The notes under the pieces were generated by a model. The model was not told where the DNA came from. It ran no database searches and saw only the letters and a list, made by a program, of their open reading frames with translations. From assembly GCA_017472565.1 (NCBI GenBank), contig JAFUPY010000068.1, positions 1 to 38,220 of the forward strand: 38,220 nt of DNA. The letters run 5' to 3'. Both the position numbers and the translations under genes were made by a program. Of the stretch, positions 7,292 to 15,737 are shown piece by piece (position 1 is the first letter of the stretch; each line of letters opens with the position of its first letter). This DNA is from Eubacterium sp. GTDB lineage: Bacteria; Bacillota; Clostridia; Lachnospirales; Lachnospiraceae.

Positions 7292-10246
7292 TTAGTCATT
7301 CATTGTGTTGGACATGGATCCAACATTCTCAGCAACACCGGAAAGAAGTGTTTCTTTATCTTCAAGGTTAAAATAATATTTGTAAATGGATGCGGCCAGA
7401 TCTGCAGCATTTCCAGAGGTATAACCATTTGCAATTCGCACTGCAAGGGAAATCTCCGGATTGCTGTATGGCGCATAGCCAACAAATAAAGCGTGGTTCG
7501 GCATGTTCGCCTGCTGTGCAGTCCCTGTTTTTCCTGCACTTTCAACGGTTATTCCATCAAACTGATCATGGGTTTCCACTACCTGTTTCATACCAAGATG
7601 GATGGCATCCCAACTGCTAGAAGAAATCTCCGTGATTTCATTGTTGACCGTTGGACTGTAAGTATCTAAAACATTGCCGTCCGAATCGGTCACCTTGCTT
7701 AATAAAGTAAAATTATATACAGTACCTGAGTTGGCCACTGCTGCGACATAACGTGCAAGACCAATGGTTGAAAAGTTGTTGTTCGACTGACCGATCGCCA
7801 TAGGAACTGGTAATTCTGTTGCAATCTTAGGACTGCTTTCTGTTATCTCAACACCTGTCTTTTCTCCCAGCCCAAAGTATGCGGCATATTTTGCAAGGGC
7901 TTCCACCCCTTTATCTCCATTATAGGTTTCTCCTTCCATACTGAGATTCCAGCCGATATCGTAGAAGAAATAGTTACAGGAATCACAAATCGCACCAACA
8001 ACGTTGATATTGCCATGATTGGAAGGATGGATCCAACATTTCGGACTTGGTGTCAATTTCTCAAAGGCACCTTTTGTCTCAATGATGGTATCAACTGTTA
8101 TAATGCCTTCTGTCAGACCTGCTGCAGCAGAGATCATTTTAAATGTGGAACCAGGTGCGGTCAGCTGCTGTGTTGCATAGTTATACATTGGCAGTGACTT
8201 GTCATTGTAAATCTTATTGTAATATGCAGTATCCATGGTGTTGGCAAGCTTGTTGTTGTCATATCCCGGATAGGATACACAGACAAGCAGTTCTCCTGTA
8301 TTCGGATCTGTGATAACACAGGATCCGGAACAAGGATTCAAGGCCAACTGTGCAGGCGTGATCTCAATATTCCTTATCTTATTTTTTAAGAAGGTATATG
8401 AATTGATAACGCCGGCTTTCAGATTTTCATAATCCGAATCCCCTTCTGCATTCAAAACACCCTGTTCATATAAGATGTAGCAAAGCTGCTTTCCGCTGAT
8501 CACATCATCCATGATCAGATATTTGTAGATCAGATTTAAAAACTGGGTATCTTCTTCCAAAATCAGTAATATATATGATACAAGAGACTGATAAAGTTCT
8601 TCCGAGTTGGCATATTTGGATTCGATATCAAAATAGGTAATATCAATCCATTCTTCTGCCATGGCGTGCTCTAAATATTCTCTTACGGAAATTTCATTGT
8701 TTTTCCAACTGGTATAAACCGGATCCGAGGACTTAACTGCGCCGGCATCAAACACACCAGTATCCTGCAGTTCTTCGATAATATACATTAAATAATCCTG
8801 CATTTCTGTAGAAAGCTGACCATATGGAGTTGTGGACAGCAACTGTTGCTCTACGCTGGGAAAAACAACGGCTTTTCGCTGTACAAAATCCTGATAAATA
8901 TCAGCCTGGACAGAGGTTGGATCCGCAGTCGGGAACCTGGAACTATCAATCACATTGTTTTCGATCAGCGCGGTATATACATCATAGATTGGAATGACTG
9001 CGTTGGAGGTCTCATTATCCGACGTGGTCTTGACATCACTGAGCTGTGCATATACGATACCCGCAAGTTCCTGCTCTAACAGCTGATATACTGCCATTTG
9101 CAGTTCTGCATCAATAGACAGATATACATCATTTCCGGACGTAGATTCCACATACTCTTTTACTTCCAGAACTTTACCAAGGTTGTCAACGTAGACCGTC
9201 TCTTCTCCTTTTGTACCCCGAAGGACAGATTCCATGACCTGTTCAATACCGGCCTTACCTACAATGTCCGTTGCATCATAGCTGTCATCGGTTTCCTTGT
9301 ACGTTTCCAGTTCTTCTGCTGAAATTTTACCTGTGTAGCCAAGAATATGGGAAAAATACGCCGCATTATGGTAGACACGCTTGGTATCTTCTACCACTTC
9401 TACTCCCTGCAGTTCATCCATATGCTCCTTAACAACAGCAACGGTTTCTTCCGAAACGTCTTCAGCTACAGTGGCGGAAATGTACTTCTGATATGCATTT
9501 TGTGATAAGGCATAGCGAAGCACCATAATCTTGTATCGAATGTCCGCATCATAATAGTGATATTCCGGTTCATTGGAAACCGTTTCCACCGGTTCTTTAT
9601 CCCGGCCAAGTAATTTATCAATCAAACTATAGTCTGTTTCTTTTTTTGTAGTGTACTGATCCTCTGTCCCTTCCAGACGAATGTCATACATGTTTTTCTG
9701 ACAGAGATAATCCACAATCTCTTGTGCTGTGGCAGTCTGTTCGTTGATGCCAGAATTGTTTTTTGTTTTCAAATCTGTAATCTTTGCACGACCAAAAATA
9801 TCTGCTCGAAATCGCATTAACTGAGTACCTTCTACGGTAAACTTATATCCACCGTATCCATCCGGAATGATACAAAAGTCATTGGCGATTTCATCTCCAT
9901 TGGCTTCGATCATAGCAATCAGTGTGGCAAATTCTTCATTCAGCAAACGATTCTTTTCTGAACTGGAATCATAGCTTCCGTTGTCCTCAATCGTAATGGT
10001 ATAAGACAGTTCATTGGAAGCCAACAGCGTACCATTCTTGTCAAAAATATTCCCACGATTTCCGTCGATTGTTCTGGTCTTTTCAATTTTCAGTGTAAAA
10101 TTTTCCAAATAATCACTGCCATTTACCACTTGAAGTGTAAACACTCTGTGGAGCAAAATCAAAGTCAGGACCAACATGAATAAAACAAGTACCGTCAGTC
10201 TTGACTTTACTATTTTAAGAAGCAGATCTTTTAAAACATTACCCAA
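7292..10246 (-). CDS. mrdA: Class B penicillin-binding protein 2 with a large insertion
   Basis: 984 residues, far above the 600-700 usual for PBP2. One membrane anchor (about 13-33), then the dimerisation domain (RGNIFDKNGTLLASN near 64-78) and a transpeptidase domain with all three motifs: STFK (Ser700 nucleophile), SCN (756-758) and KTG (906-908). It cross-links the glycan strands made by RodA. Between the usual start of the transpeptidase region (SIDAELQMAVYQLL, about 377-390) and CVITDPNTGELLVCVSYPGYD (643-663) lies an extra, mainly helical, acidic stretch of about 240 residues; a smaller addition sits near 160-235. Several extracellular cysteines (639, 643, 737, 754, 757) are notable. 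The start is a TTG at 10246, eight bases inside mreD, with GGAG upstream; the nearby ATG is out of frame. Confidence 0.93.
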   Translation of the reverse strand: MGNVLKDLLLKIVKSRLTVLVLFMLVLTLILLHRVFTLQVVNGSDYLENFTLKIEKTRTIDGNRGNIFDKNGTLLASNELSYTITIEDNGSYDSSSEKNRLLNEEFATLIAMIEANGDEIANDFCIIPDGYGGYKFTVEGTQLMRFRADIFGRAKITDLKTKNNSGINEQTATAQEIVDYLCQKNMYDIRLEGTEDQYTTKKETDYSLIDKLLGRDKEPVETVSNEPEYHYYDADIRYKIMVLRYALSQNAYQKYISATVAEDVSEETVAVVKEHMDELQGVEVVEDTKRVYHNAAYFSHILGYTGKISAEELETYKETDDSYDATDIVGKAGIEQVMESVLRGTKGEETVYVDNLGKVLEVKEYVESTSGNDVYLSIDAELQMAVYQLLEQELAGIVYAQLSDVKTTSDNETSNAVIPIYDVYTALIENNVIDSSRFPTADPTSVQADIYQDFVQRKAVVFPSVEQQLLSTTPYGQLSTEMQDYLMYIIEELQDTGVFDAGAVKSSDPVYTSWKNNEISVREYLEHAMAEEWIDITYFDIESKYANSEELYQSLVSYILLILEEDTQFLNLIYKYLIMDDVISGKQLCYILYEQGVLNAEGDSDYENLKAGVINSYTFLKNKIRNIEITPAQLALNPCSGSCVITDPNTGELLVCVSYPGYDNNKLANTMDTAYYNKIYNDKSLPMYNYATQQLTAPGSTFKMISAAAGLTEGIITVDTIIETKGAFEKLTPSPKCWIHPSNHGNINVVGAICDSCNYFFYDIGWNLSMEGETYNGDKGVEALAKYAAYFGLGEKTGVEITESSPKIATELPVPMAIGQSNNNFSTIGLARYVAAVANSGTVYNFTLLSKVTDSDGNVLDTYSPTVNNEITEISSSSWDAIHLGMKQVVETHDQFDGITVESAGKTGTAQQANMPNHALFVGYAPYSNPEISLAVRIANGYTSGNAADLAASIYKYYFNLEDKETLLSGVAENVGSMSNTMND

Positions 10247-10757
10247 ATTTCTTTACACTCCTCTTTTCATAGTGCTCTAACCACTGGTTCACTTTCAGCA
10301 GGATAAAGTAGATTACCACTGATAAAATCATTGTGTAGACCAGTTCTGGAAGAATAATATGGACAAGATAGTAACCAAATTCGAACTTCCCTCTTGAGAA
10401 GAACTGCACAAAATAGGTAACCAGGTTGCAAATAATATCACTTGCTGCAATCAGCGCGATCGGAAGTTTGATTTCTTCCGGATAAAATATTTTTTTGAAG
10501 ATACCGTTGCAATAACCGATGATCATGTATACCAATGCGTTGAATCCGAGAATGGATCCAAAGAAAATATCCATGATGATACCACAAAAGAAACCTACGA
10601 ACAGACCTTCCTTTTTTCCCCTCATAAAACCAAAAGCTGCTGTCACAACGATCAGCAGATTTGGCGAAATGGAGGAAAAGGACAGTGTCTGGAACAAGGT
10701 GGACTGCAATAAAAAGCATATGATAATTGTGATTGCAATTACGATCTTTCTTCGCAT
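10239..10757 (-). CDS. mreD: Rod shape-determining membrane protein MreD
   Basis: 172 residues, nearly all membrane spans (about five or six), typical for MreD. It links MreC and the RodA-PBP2 synthase in the membrane. Supporting segments are LLIVVTAAFGFMRGKKEGLFVGFFCGIIMDIFFG in the first half and the short charged C-terminus. An AGGAG site lies ten bases ahead of the ATG at 10757. Assignment rests on topology, these motifs and the position between mreC and PBP2. Confidence 0.92.
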   Translation of the reverse strand: MRRKIVIAITIIICFLLQSTLFQTLSFSSISPNLLIVVTAAFGFMRGKKEGLFVGFFCGIIMDIFFGSILGFNALVYMIIGYCNGIFKKIFYPEEIKLPIALIAASDIICNLVTYFVQFFSRGKFEFGYYLVHIILPELVYTMILSVVIYFILLKVNQWLEHYEKRSVKKFG

Positions 10758-10780
10758 AAGTACTCCTGTGTTACCTGCCC

Positions 10781-11641
10781 CTACCGGGCCTCTGAATAAT
10801 CCTTTAATTCCTTGATAACAAGAACCTTTTCCAAATGTTCGAAGTCAACAATGGTAGCCAGGTATCCTGTTTTTGTCAATTTATTGGAATCTGATGTAAC
10901 GTCTACAATATAGCCGATTGGAATATCTGGCAGATAACGATCACTAATGTGTGAAGTTACCAGCTGATCCCCCACAGCCACATTGTCATCAGAGTCGCTT
11001 AAGTCTGTAATCTGCAGCTGCTGACGTTCATTCATTGTCTTTAAGCTGCCGTTTACAATACAGTTGTCAGAAGTTGCAAGGTCAACGGCGCTGACATTGC
11101 TGGAATCATCAATAATGGACCGGATTTTCGCATAGTTGCTGCCCACATCGACTACAATCCCTACAAGACCGCCATCCGCGACAACATTATGCCCAATTTC
11201 AATACCGTCTTTGGTTCCCTTATCAATAATAAAGGTGGCAAACCAGTTGCTGGTATCTTTGCCTACAATATTGGCGGCAACTTTTTCATAGGATTCATAG
11301 GTCTGATCCATCTGATAAAGTTCTCGCAGCTGTTCCAACTCTGCCTGTTCCAGTGCAACCCGGTTCAGCTGCTCTTCTAACATGGAAATCTCTTCCTTTA
11401 AAGCAGCGTTTTCTTCCTGAAGCTCCTGCTTTGTCTGAATCTCGATCTGTCTTAAATTCAGCGCATTCCCAATCTTGTTAAGCCCTTTTTGCATGGGAAC
11501 GATCACCTGACCAACGGCCTTCCCCACTGGTCCGGTGGAAATGCTCATCTCTGCACTAAGGGCAATGATAACAATACAAACAATCGTCATTATCAAAAGT
11601 ACATATTTAGCTGGAAGTTGTTTTTTGTTCTGTTTTTTCAT
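10781..11641 (-). CDS. mreC: Rod shape-determining protein MreC
   Basis: 286 residues: one N-terminal membrane span (about 12-31), a coiled coil (about 60-110, rich in Glu, Leu and Gln) and an extracellular double beta-barrel that starts near VAANIVGKDTSNWFATFIIDKGTKDGI. The segment NVVADGGLVGIVVDVGSNYAKIRSIID is characteristic of MreC. It activates PBP2 within the elongation complex. GAGGTCATT precedes the ATG at 11641, 18 bases after mreB. Confidence 0.95.
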   Translation of the reverse strand: MKKQNKKQLPAKYVLLIMTIVCIVIIALSAEMSISTGPVGKAVGQVIVPMQKGLNKIGNALNLRQIEIQTKQELQEENAALKEEISMLEEQLNRVALEQAELEQLRELYQMDQTYESYEKVAANIVGKDTSNWFATFIIDKGTKDGIEIGHNVVADGGLVGIVVDVGSNYAKIRSIIDDSSNVSAVDLATSDNCIVNGSLKTMNERQQLQITDLSDSDDNVAVGDQLVTSHISDRYLPDIPIGYIVDVTSDSNKLTKTGYLATIVDFEHLEKVLVIKELKDYSEAR

Positions 11642-11659
11642 AATGACCTCAAAAACTGC

Positions 11660-12676
11660 TTATTTAAAAATCTTAGAACGCATACTGTAAGCAAGACCAC
11701 TGTATTTCGCATCTTTGATTACAAGACTAAGACCTTTTGCAACACATTCATCCGGATCTTCACAAATGTTAACATTAATATTTGTCAAATCTTTGAACAA
11801 AACGTCTAATTTTAACAGCTGAGAACCGCCACCTGTCATATAAATTCCGGCATTCATAATGTCTTTTGCAAGTTCTGGTGGAACTTTTTCTAAAATCATC
11901 TTGATAGAATTACAAAGTGTTTCCAGGTTGTCTTTCATTGCGTTATATACCATTTCTGCGGTAATTTCCATCTGAATTGGAAGTCCGCTGACAACATCAA
12001 GACCTACAATGACCATAGAGCCTTCAATGCCTGGGATGGCACAGCCAATGTGTTCCTTCAGATCCATGGCTGTTTTCTGACCAATAACAAGGTTATAATT
12101 ACGTTTGAAATAGTTGATGATGGCTTCGTCAAAACGATTGCCGCCAAAATGCATTAAGTGGCTCAGTACCAGACCGCCAAGAGAAATCACAGAGATTTCC
12201 GTTGTATCTGCACCCATATCAACCACCATGATACCTGTTGGCTGTGTAACATCCAGACCAAGACCTAAAGCGTCTGCGATTGGTTTGTCACAAAGCATAA
12301 CGGATTTTGGCTTGAACGTACTCTTATAGAACAGATCATAGAATGCTTTTTTTTCTACTTCTGTAATATCGGTCGGTACAGCAACAACAAACTCTGCACC
12401 CTTGATGGCATGAGACTTTGTAATCTTGCCAAGGAAGCTTCCAACCAGAGTCTGCATATTGTTGTAATCCGCAATAACACCGCCTGTAATCGGGAAAGAA
12501 ACCTGAATGCTTTCCGGGGCTTTTTCGTACATTGCATACGCATCATCTCCATAAGCATACATCTGGTTTTTGTTCACAATCGCAATTGTGTTCTTTTCTT
12601 TTACAATCTGATCTGCCTGCTTGGAGTACACTTTCAGATTGCTTGTCCCTAAATCAACACCGTAAACATTTGACAT
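11660..12676 (-). CDS. mreB: MreB/Mbl actin-like protein, divergent
   Basis: 338 residues, normal length for MreB. The actin-fold nucleotide motifs are present: DLGTSN (phosphate 1), VVDMGADTTEISVIS (phosphate 2) and GIYMTGGGSQLLKLD (adenosine). It forms membrane filaments that direct wall synthesis and lies directly ahead of mreC. Several stretches that are nearly invariant in MreB differ: the helix usually EEPMAAAIG reads CDKPIADALG, and the usual LREPSVVA reads VKEKNTIAI. So it is a divergent member, though still in the standard operon position. GGGAG lies before the ATG. Confidence 0.93.
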   Translation of the reverse strand: MSNVYGVDLGTSNLKVYSKQADQIVKEKNTIAIVNKNQMYAYGDDAYAMYEKAPESIQVSFPITGGVIADYNNMQTLVGSFLGKITKSHAIKGAEFVVAVPTDITEVEKKAFYDLFYKSTFKPKSVMLCDKPIADALGLGLDVTQPTGIMVVDMGADTTEISVISLGGLVLSHLMHFGGNRFDEAIINYFKRNYNLVIGQKTAMDLKEHIGCAIPGIEGSMVIVGLDVVSGLPIQMEITAEMVYNAMKDNLETLCNSIKMILEKVPPELAKDIMNAGIYMTGGGSQLLKLDVLFKDLTNINVNICEDPDECVAKGLSLVIKDAKYSGLAYSMRSKIFK

Positions 12677-12693
12677 AAGAATTCTCCCTTTCT

Positions 12694-13383
12694 CTATAGG
12701 ACATTGTTTTCTGCAAAACTATAATACTGATTGTCACCAATAATAATGTGATCCAGAAGGGGAATGTCCAGTAATTTTCCACATTCTTTTATCTTATTCG
12801 TTACAATAAAATCTTCCTGACTTGGATAAGCCTTTCCACTTGGGTGATTATGAAGTAAAATCACATACACCGCCTGTTTTTCCAATGCCTTGATAAAAAC
12901 TTCTCTTGGAGAAATCAGGGAAGCGCTGCAGGTTCCAATGGAAATGGTCTCATCTGCAATTAACTGGCTTTTTCCATCAAACATGCTTAAGAGCAGATGT
13001 TCCTTTGGCTCATGGCTGAGCCGCTCCATGTAATAGGCTGCGATGGATCCTGCCTCTTTTAAAATGACTTGCTGCTGTCGGCTCGTCATGGCAATTCGTT
13101 TTGAAATCTCGCCCACACATTTCAATTGAACTGCTTTTACGGTGCCCACACCATGTAATTTTTTCAACTGTTCTATCGTTACGTATTTCAGATTTAAAAT
13201 ACCGCCCGGAGACAGTGCTAAAATGTTTCTTGCAAGCTCTAGGGCCTGCTCTTTCTGACTGCCAGTACGAATAATGACTGCGATCAGTTCCGCATCGGAT
13301 AGATGCTCCGGACCGAATTTCAGACATTTTTCGTAAGGTTTTTCGGATTCTGGCAAATCCTTCATCGCTATATTTTTCTGCAT
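12694..13383 (-). CDS. radC: RadC family JAB/MPN protein
   Basis: 229 residues. An N-terminal helix-hairpin-helix region (LKKLHGVGTVKAVQLKC, about 73-89) is followed by a JAB1/MPN-type metalloprotease fold with the zinc motif HNHPSG (His178, His180) and Asp191 in PSQEDF. The historic link to DNA repair is not supported by later work and the biological role is uncertain. It is the first gene of the shape operon, 17 bases ahead of mreB, a position conserved in many Firmicutes. AAAGG precedes the ATG at 13383; Met7 is a less likely start. Confidence 0.94.
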   Translation of the reverse strand: MQKNIAMKDLPESEKPYEKCLKFGPEHLSDAELIAVIIRTGSQKEQALELARNILALSPGGILNLKYVTIEQLKKLHGVGTVKAVQLKCVGEISKRIAMTSRQQQVILKEAGSIAAYYMERLSHEPKEHLLLSMFDGKSQLIADETISIGTCSASLISPREVFIKALEKQAVYVILLHNHPSGKAYPSQEDFIVTNKIKECGKLLDIPLLDHIIIGDNQYYSFAENNVL

Positions 13384-13441
13384 AACAACCTTTCTACTCT
13401 CTCTTGTTCGCAGAAGGTGGTTTGATTTAACCGTAAATTAA

Positions 13442-13470
13442 ATAATAGCATATTGAAGAAATGATGTACA
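13442..13470 (-). promoter_or_regulatory. Candidate promoter of the radC-mreBCD-PBP2-minCDE-rodA operon
   Basis: On the minus strand TGTACA (13470-13465), 17 bases ending in TGC, then TATTAT (13447-13442): a fair -35 with an extended -10. It lies in the 98-base gap ahead of radC. I see no terminator in this gap, so transcription may also enter from the mutS-mutL operon. Confidence 0.5.
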
Positions 13471-13481
13471 CAGCAAGATTC

Positions 13482-14774
13482 TTAAAGTTTAATTAAACCT
13501 GCCTCCAGCATTTTCTGCATGGACATCAGAATTCCGAGTTTTGCATGATACCAGGTCAGTCCTCCCTGGAAATACACTGCATATGGTGGTTTGATTGGTC
13601 CGTCTGCACTCAGTTCGATGGAAGATCCCTGCACAAAAGCACCTGCCGCCATAATGACCTGGGCATCATATCCAGGCATATCCCATGGTTCTGGTGTCAC
13701 ATAGCTGTCAACCGGAGCTGCCGCCTGAATTCCCTGACAAAATGCGATCACGCCCTCTGGACTTCCCAGCGTTACCGCCTGAATGATGTCATGTCGGCTC
13801 TCTGTACTGTTTGGTACAACAGGAAATCCTAATTTTTCATAAATATTAGCTGCGAAAATGGCTCCTTTTAAAGCTCCTGCAACAACGGTTGGCGCTTGGA
13901 AAAGTCCCTGATAGAAGGACTGAATCACACCTAAAGATGCGCCTACTTCTTTGCCTAATCCAGGGGAGGTCAAGCGATAGGCTGCATTCTCCACACAGTC
14001 CCTAGTCCCCACAATATACCCTCCAATTGGGGCTAATCCCCCACCGAGGTTCTTAATTAAGGAGCCAACAATCATGTCTGCCCCCACTTCTAATGGTTCT
14101 TTGTCTTCCACGAACTCCCCATAGCAGTTGTCAACCATACAGATCACGTCTGGTTTCACCGCTTTGACACAGGCAATGATCTCACCAATCTGATCTACAG
14201 ATAAGGTTGGTCGTGTGGCATAGCCTTTGGATCGCTGAATGGTCACTAATTTCGTGCGCTCATTGATGGCGTTTTTGATTCCTTCAAAGTCAATTTCCTT
14301 ATCGTCAATCATATCTACCTGCTTATAGGTAATGCCATATTCGGCAAGAGAACCTTTGGAAGGACGAATGCCAATGACTTCTTCTAAGGTATCATAAGGT
14401 TTTCCGACTGGAGAAAGCAATTCATCTCCTGGTCTAAGGTTTGACATCAGAGCCAGTGCCAATGCATGGGTGCCACAGGTAATCTGCGGACGTACCAGAG
14501 CAGCCTCGCCTTTAAAGCAAGCTGCATACACATCCTCTAATGTATCTCGCCCCATATCGTTATATCCATATCCAGATGTCTGCTGGTTTAAACATTCTGC
14601 GCTGACCCGATTGGCCTGCATAGCGCGAATGACTTTCATCTGGTTGAACTCAGCAATGGTGTCGATCGCTTCGAATCTTTCCTTTAAGGACTGTTCTATT
14701 TCCTTTCCAAAAGCATATACTTCTGGTGAAATCCCAAGGGATTCGTATTGTTTTTGAATGATTTCTTCATTCAT
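13482..14774 (-). CDS. Methionine gamma-lyase-like PLP protein (YnbB / 'aluminium resistance' family)
   Basis: 430 residues, full length for this fold-type I PLP family. The PLP lysine is probably Lys241 in GSLIKNLGGGLAP, with Asp215 in MVDNCYGEFVE contacting the pyridine nitrogen, and GTHALALALMSNLRPGD forming the phosphate-binding region. The substrate is not established; the older label 'aluminium resistance protein' is not evidence of function. In Bacillus the homologue ynbB also lies in the miaA-hfq region; here it follows miaA by 16 bases, as the last gene of the mutS-mutL unit. The ATG at 14774 has AGGAGG. Confidence 0.9.
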   Translation of the reverse strand: MNEEIIQKQYESLGISPEVYAFGKEIEQSLKERFEAIDTIAEFNQMKVIRAMQANRVSAECLNQQTSGYGYNDMGRDTLEDVYAACFKGEAALVRPQITCGTHALALALMSNLRPGDELLSPVGKPYDTLEEVIGIRPSKGSLAEYGITYKQVDMIDDKEIDFEGIKNAINERTKLVTIQRSKGYATRPTLSVDQIGEIIACVKAVKPDVICMVDNCYGEFVEDKEPLEVGADMIVGSLIKNLGGGLAPIGGYIVGTRDCVENAAYRLTSPGLGKEVGASLGVIQSFYQGLFQAPTVVAGALKGAIFAANIYEKLGFPVVPNSTESRHDIIQAVTLGSPEGVIAFCQGIQAAAPVDSYVTPEPWDMPGYDAQVIMAAGAFVQGSSIELSADGPIKPPYAVYFQGGLTWYHAKLGILMSMQKMLEAGLIKL

Positions 14775-14790
14775 AATGAAATGCCTCCTG

Positions 14791-15735
14791 TTACAACGTA
14801 TCTATTTTTTTTAACATAAAGTTAAGAATTTTGTCGTCATCGTAGGAAAAATCCGGTTTATTGACCCAGATCACATCCTTCTCCCGGCGAAACCAGGTCA
14901 ACTGACGTTTCGCAAAATGTCTGGTATCACGCTTTAAAATATAGATTGCTTCCTCTAAAGAAATTTCTCCTTCCAAATAGGACAAAATTTCTTTATAACC
15001 AAGCCCCTGCATAGACACCATAGATTTGTGATAGCCTTTTTCCTGTAATGCTTTTACTTCATCTATTAGTCCTGCCTCTAACATCAGGTCAATGCGTTTT
15101 TCGATTCGGTCATACACCCTATCTCGATCGTCATTTAAAACGAAATAACAAAATGCATACGGAGATTCTTTGGCTGCTTCTGCTTCGTTATGCTCTGAGA
15201 TCGGTGTTTTTGTTTTTTCATAAAACTCCAGTGCCCGAATCACACGTTTGCGATTGTTGGCATGGATTTTTTCTGCGGAAACCGGATCCACTTTTTGAAG
15301 CATTGCATGAAGTGCTTCATTTCCTTCTCTGTCAGCCAGTGCTTCCAACTGATCACGAAAGGCAGTGTCCTCCTCTTGACTGGTAAAATCAATGTCATAA
15401 AGTACGGACTGGATATAAAATCCCGTACCTCCGGCAAGAATCGGAATCATGCCTCTGGCATAAATATCTGCCATTGCGGCTTTTGCCATTTCCTGGAATC
15501 GTACCACGTGAAATTCTTCATCTGGATCTAACACATCTATCAAATAATGTGGTACCCCATCCATTTCTTCTTGTTTAATTTTGGCCGAACCAATATCCAT
15601 TCCCCGATATACCTGCATGGAATCGGCAGAAATAATGGCACCATTGATTGCCTTTGCCAGCTTGATTGACAAGGCAGTTTTGCCAACGGCAGTCGGTCCG
15701 GTCAAAATAATCAAAGGTTTCTTTGTATCCTTCAT
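14791..15735 (-). CDS. miaA: tRNA dimethylallyltransferase MiaA
   Basis: 314 residues, typical length. It transfers a dimethylallyl group to A37 of tRNAs that read codons starting with U. Motifs: P-loop GPTAVGKT (about 13-20), ISADSMQVYRGMDIGSAK for tRNA and substrate contact, GGTGFYIQSVLYDIDF, and the end segment RDTRHFAKRQLTWFRRE. The start lies two bases after the mutL stop (TAAGTATG), so coupling is likely. The mutS-mutL-miaA order is widespread in Firmicutes. Confidence 0.97.
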   Translation of the reverse strand: MKDTKKPLIILTGPTAVGKTALSIKLAKAINGAIISADSMQVYRGMDIGSAKIKQEEMDGVPHYLIDVLDPDEEFHVVRFQEMAKAAMADIYARGMIPILAGGTGFYIQSVLYDIDFTSQEEDTAFRDQLEALADREGNEALHAMLQKVDPVSAEKIHANNRKRVIRALEFYEKTKTPISEHNEAEAAKESPYAFCYFVLNDDRDRVYDRIEKRIDLMLEAGLIDEVKALQEKGYHKSMVSMQGLGYKEILSYLEGEISLEEAIYILKRDTRHFAKRQLTWFRREKDVIWVNKPDFSYDDDKILNFMLKKIDTL

Positions 15736-15737
15736 AC

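Noticed and set aside
13475-13495. AT-rich palindrome at the end of the methionine gamma-lyase-like gene as terminator
   Set aside because: The AAGTTTAATTAAACTT stem has almost no G-C pairs and no U tract after it.
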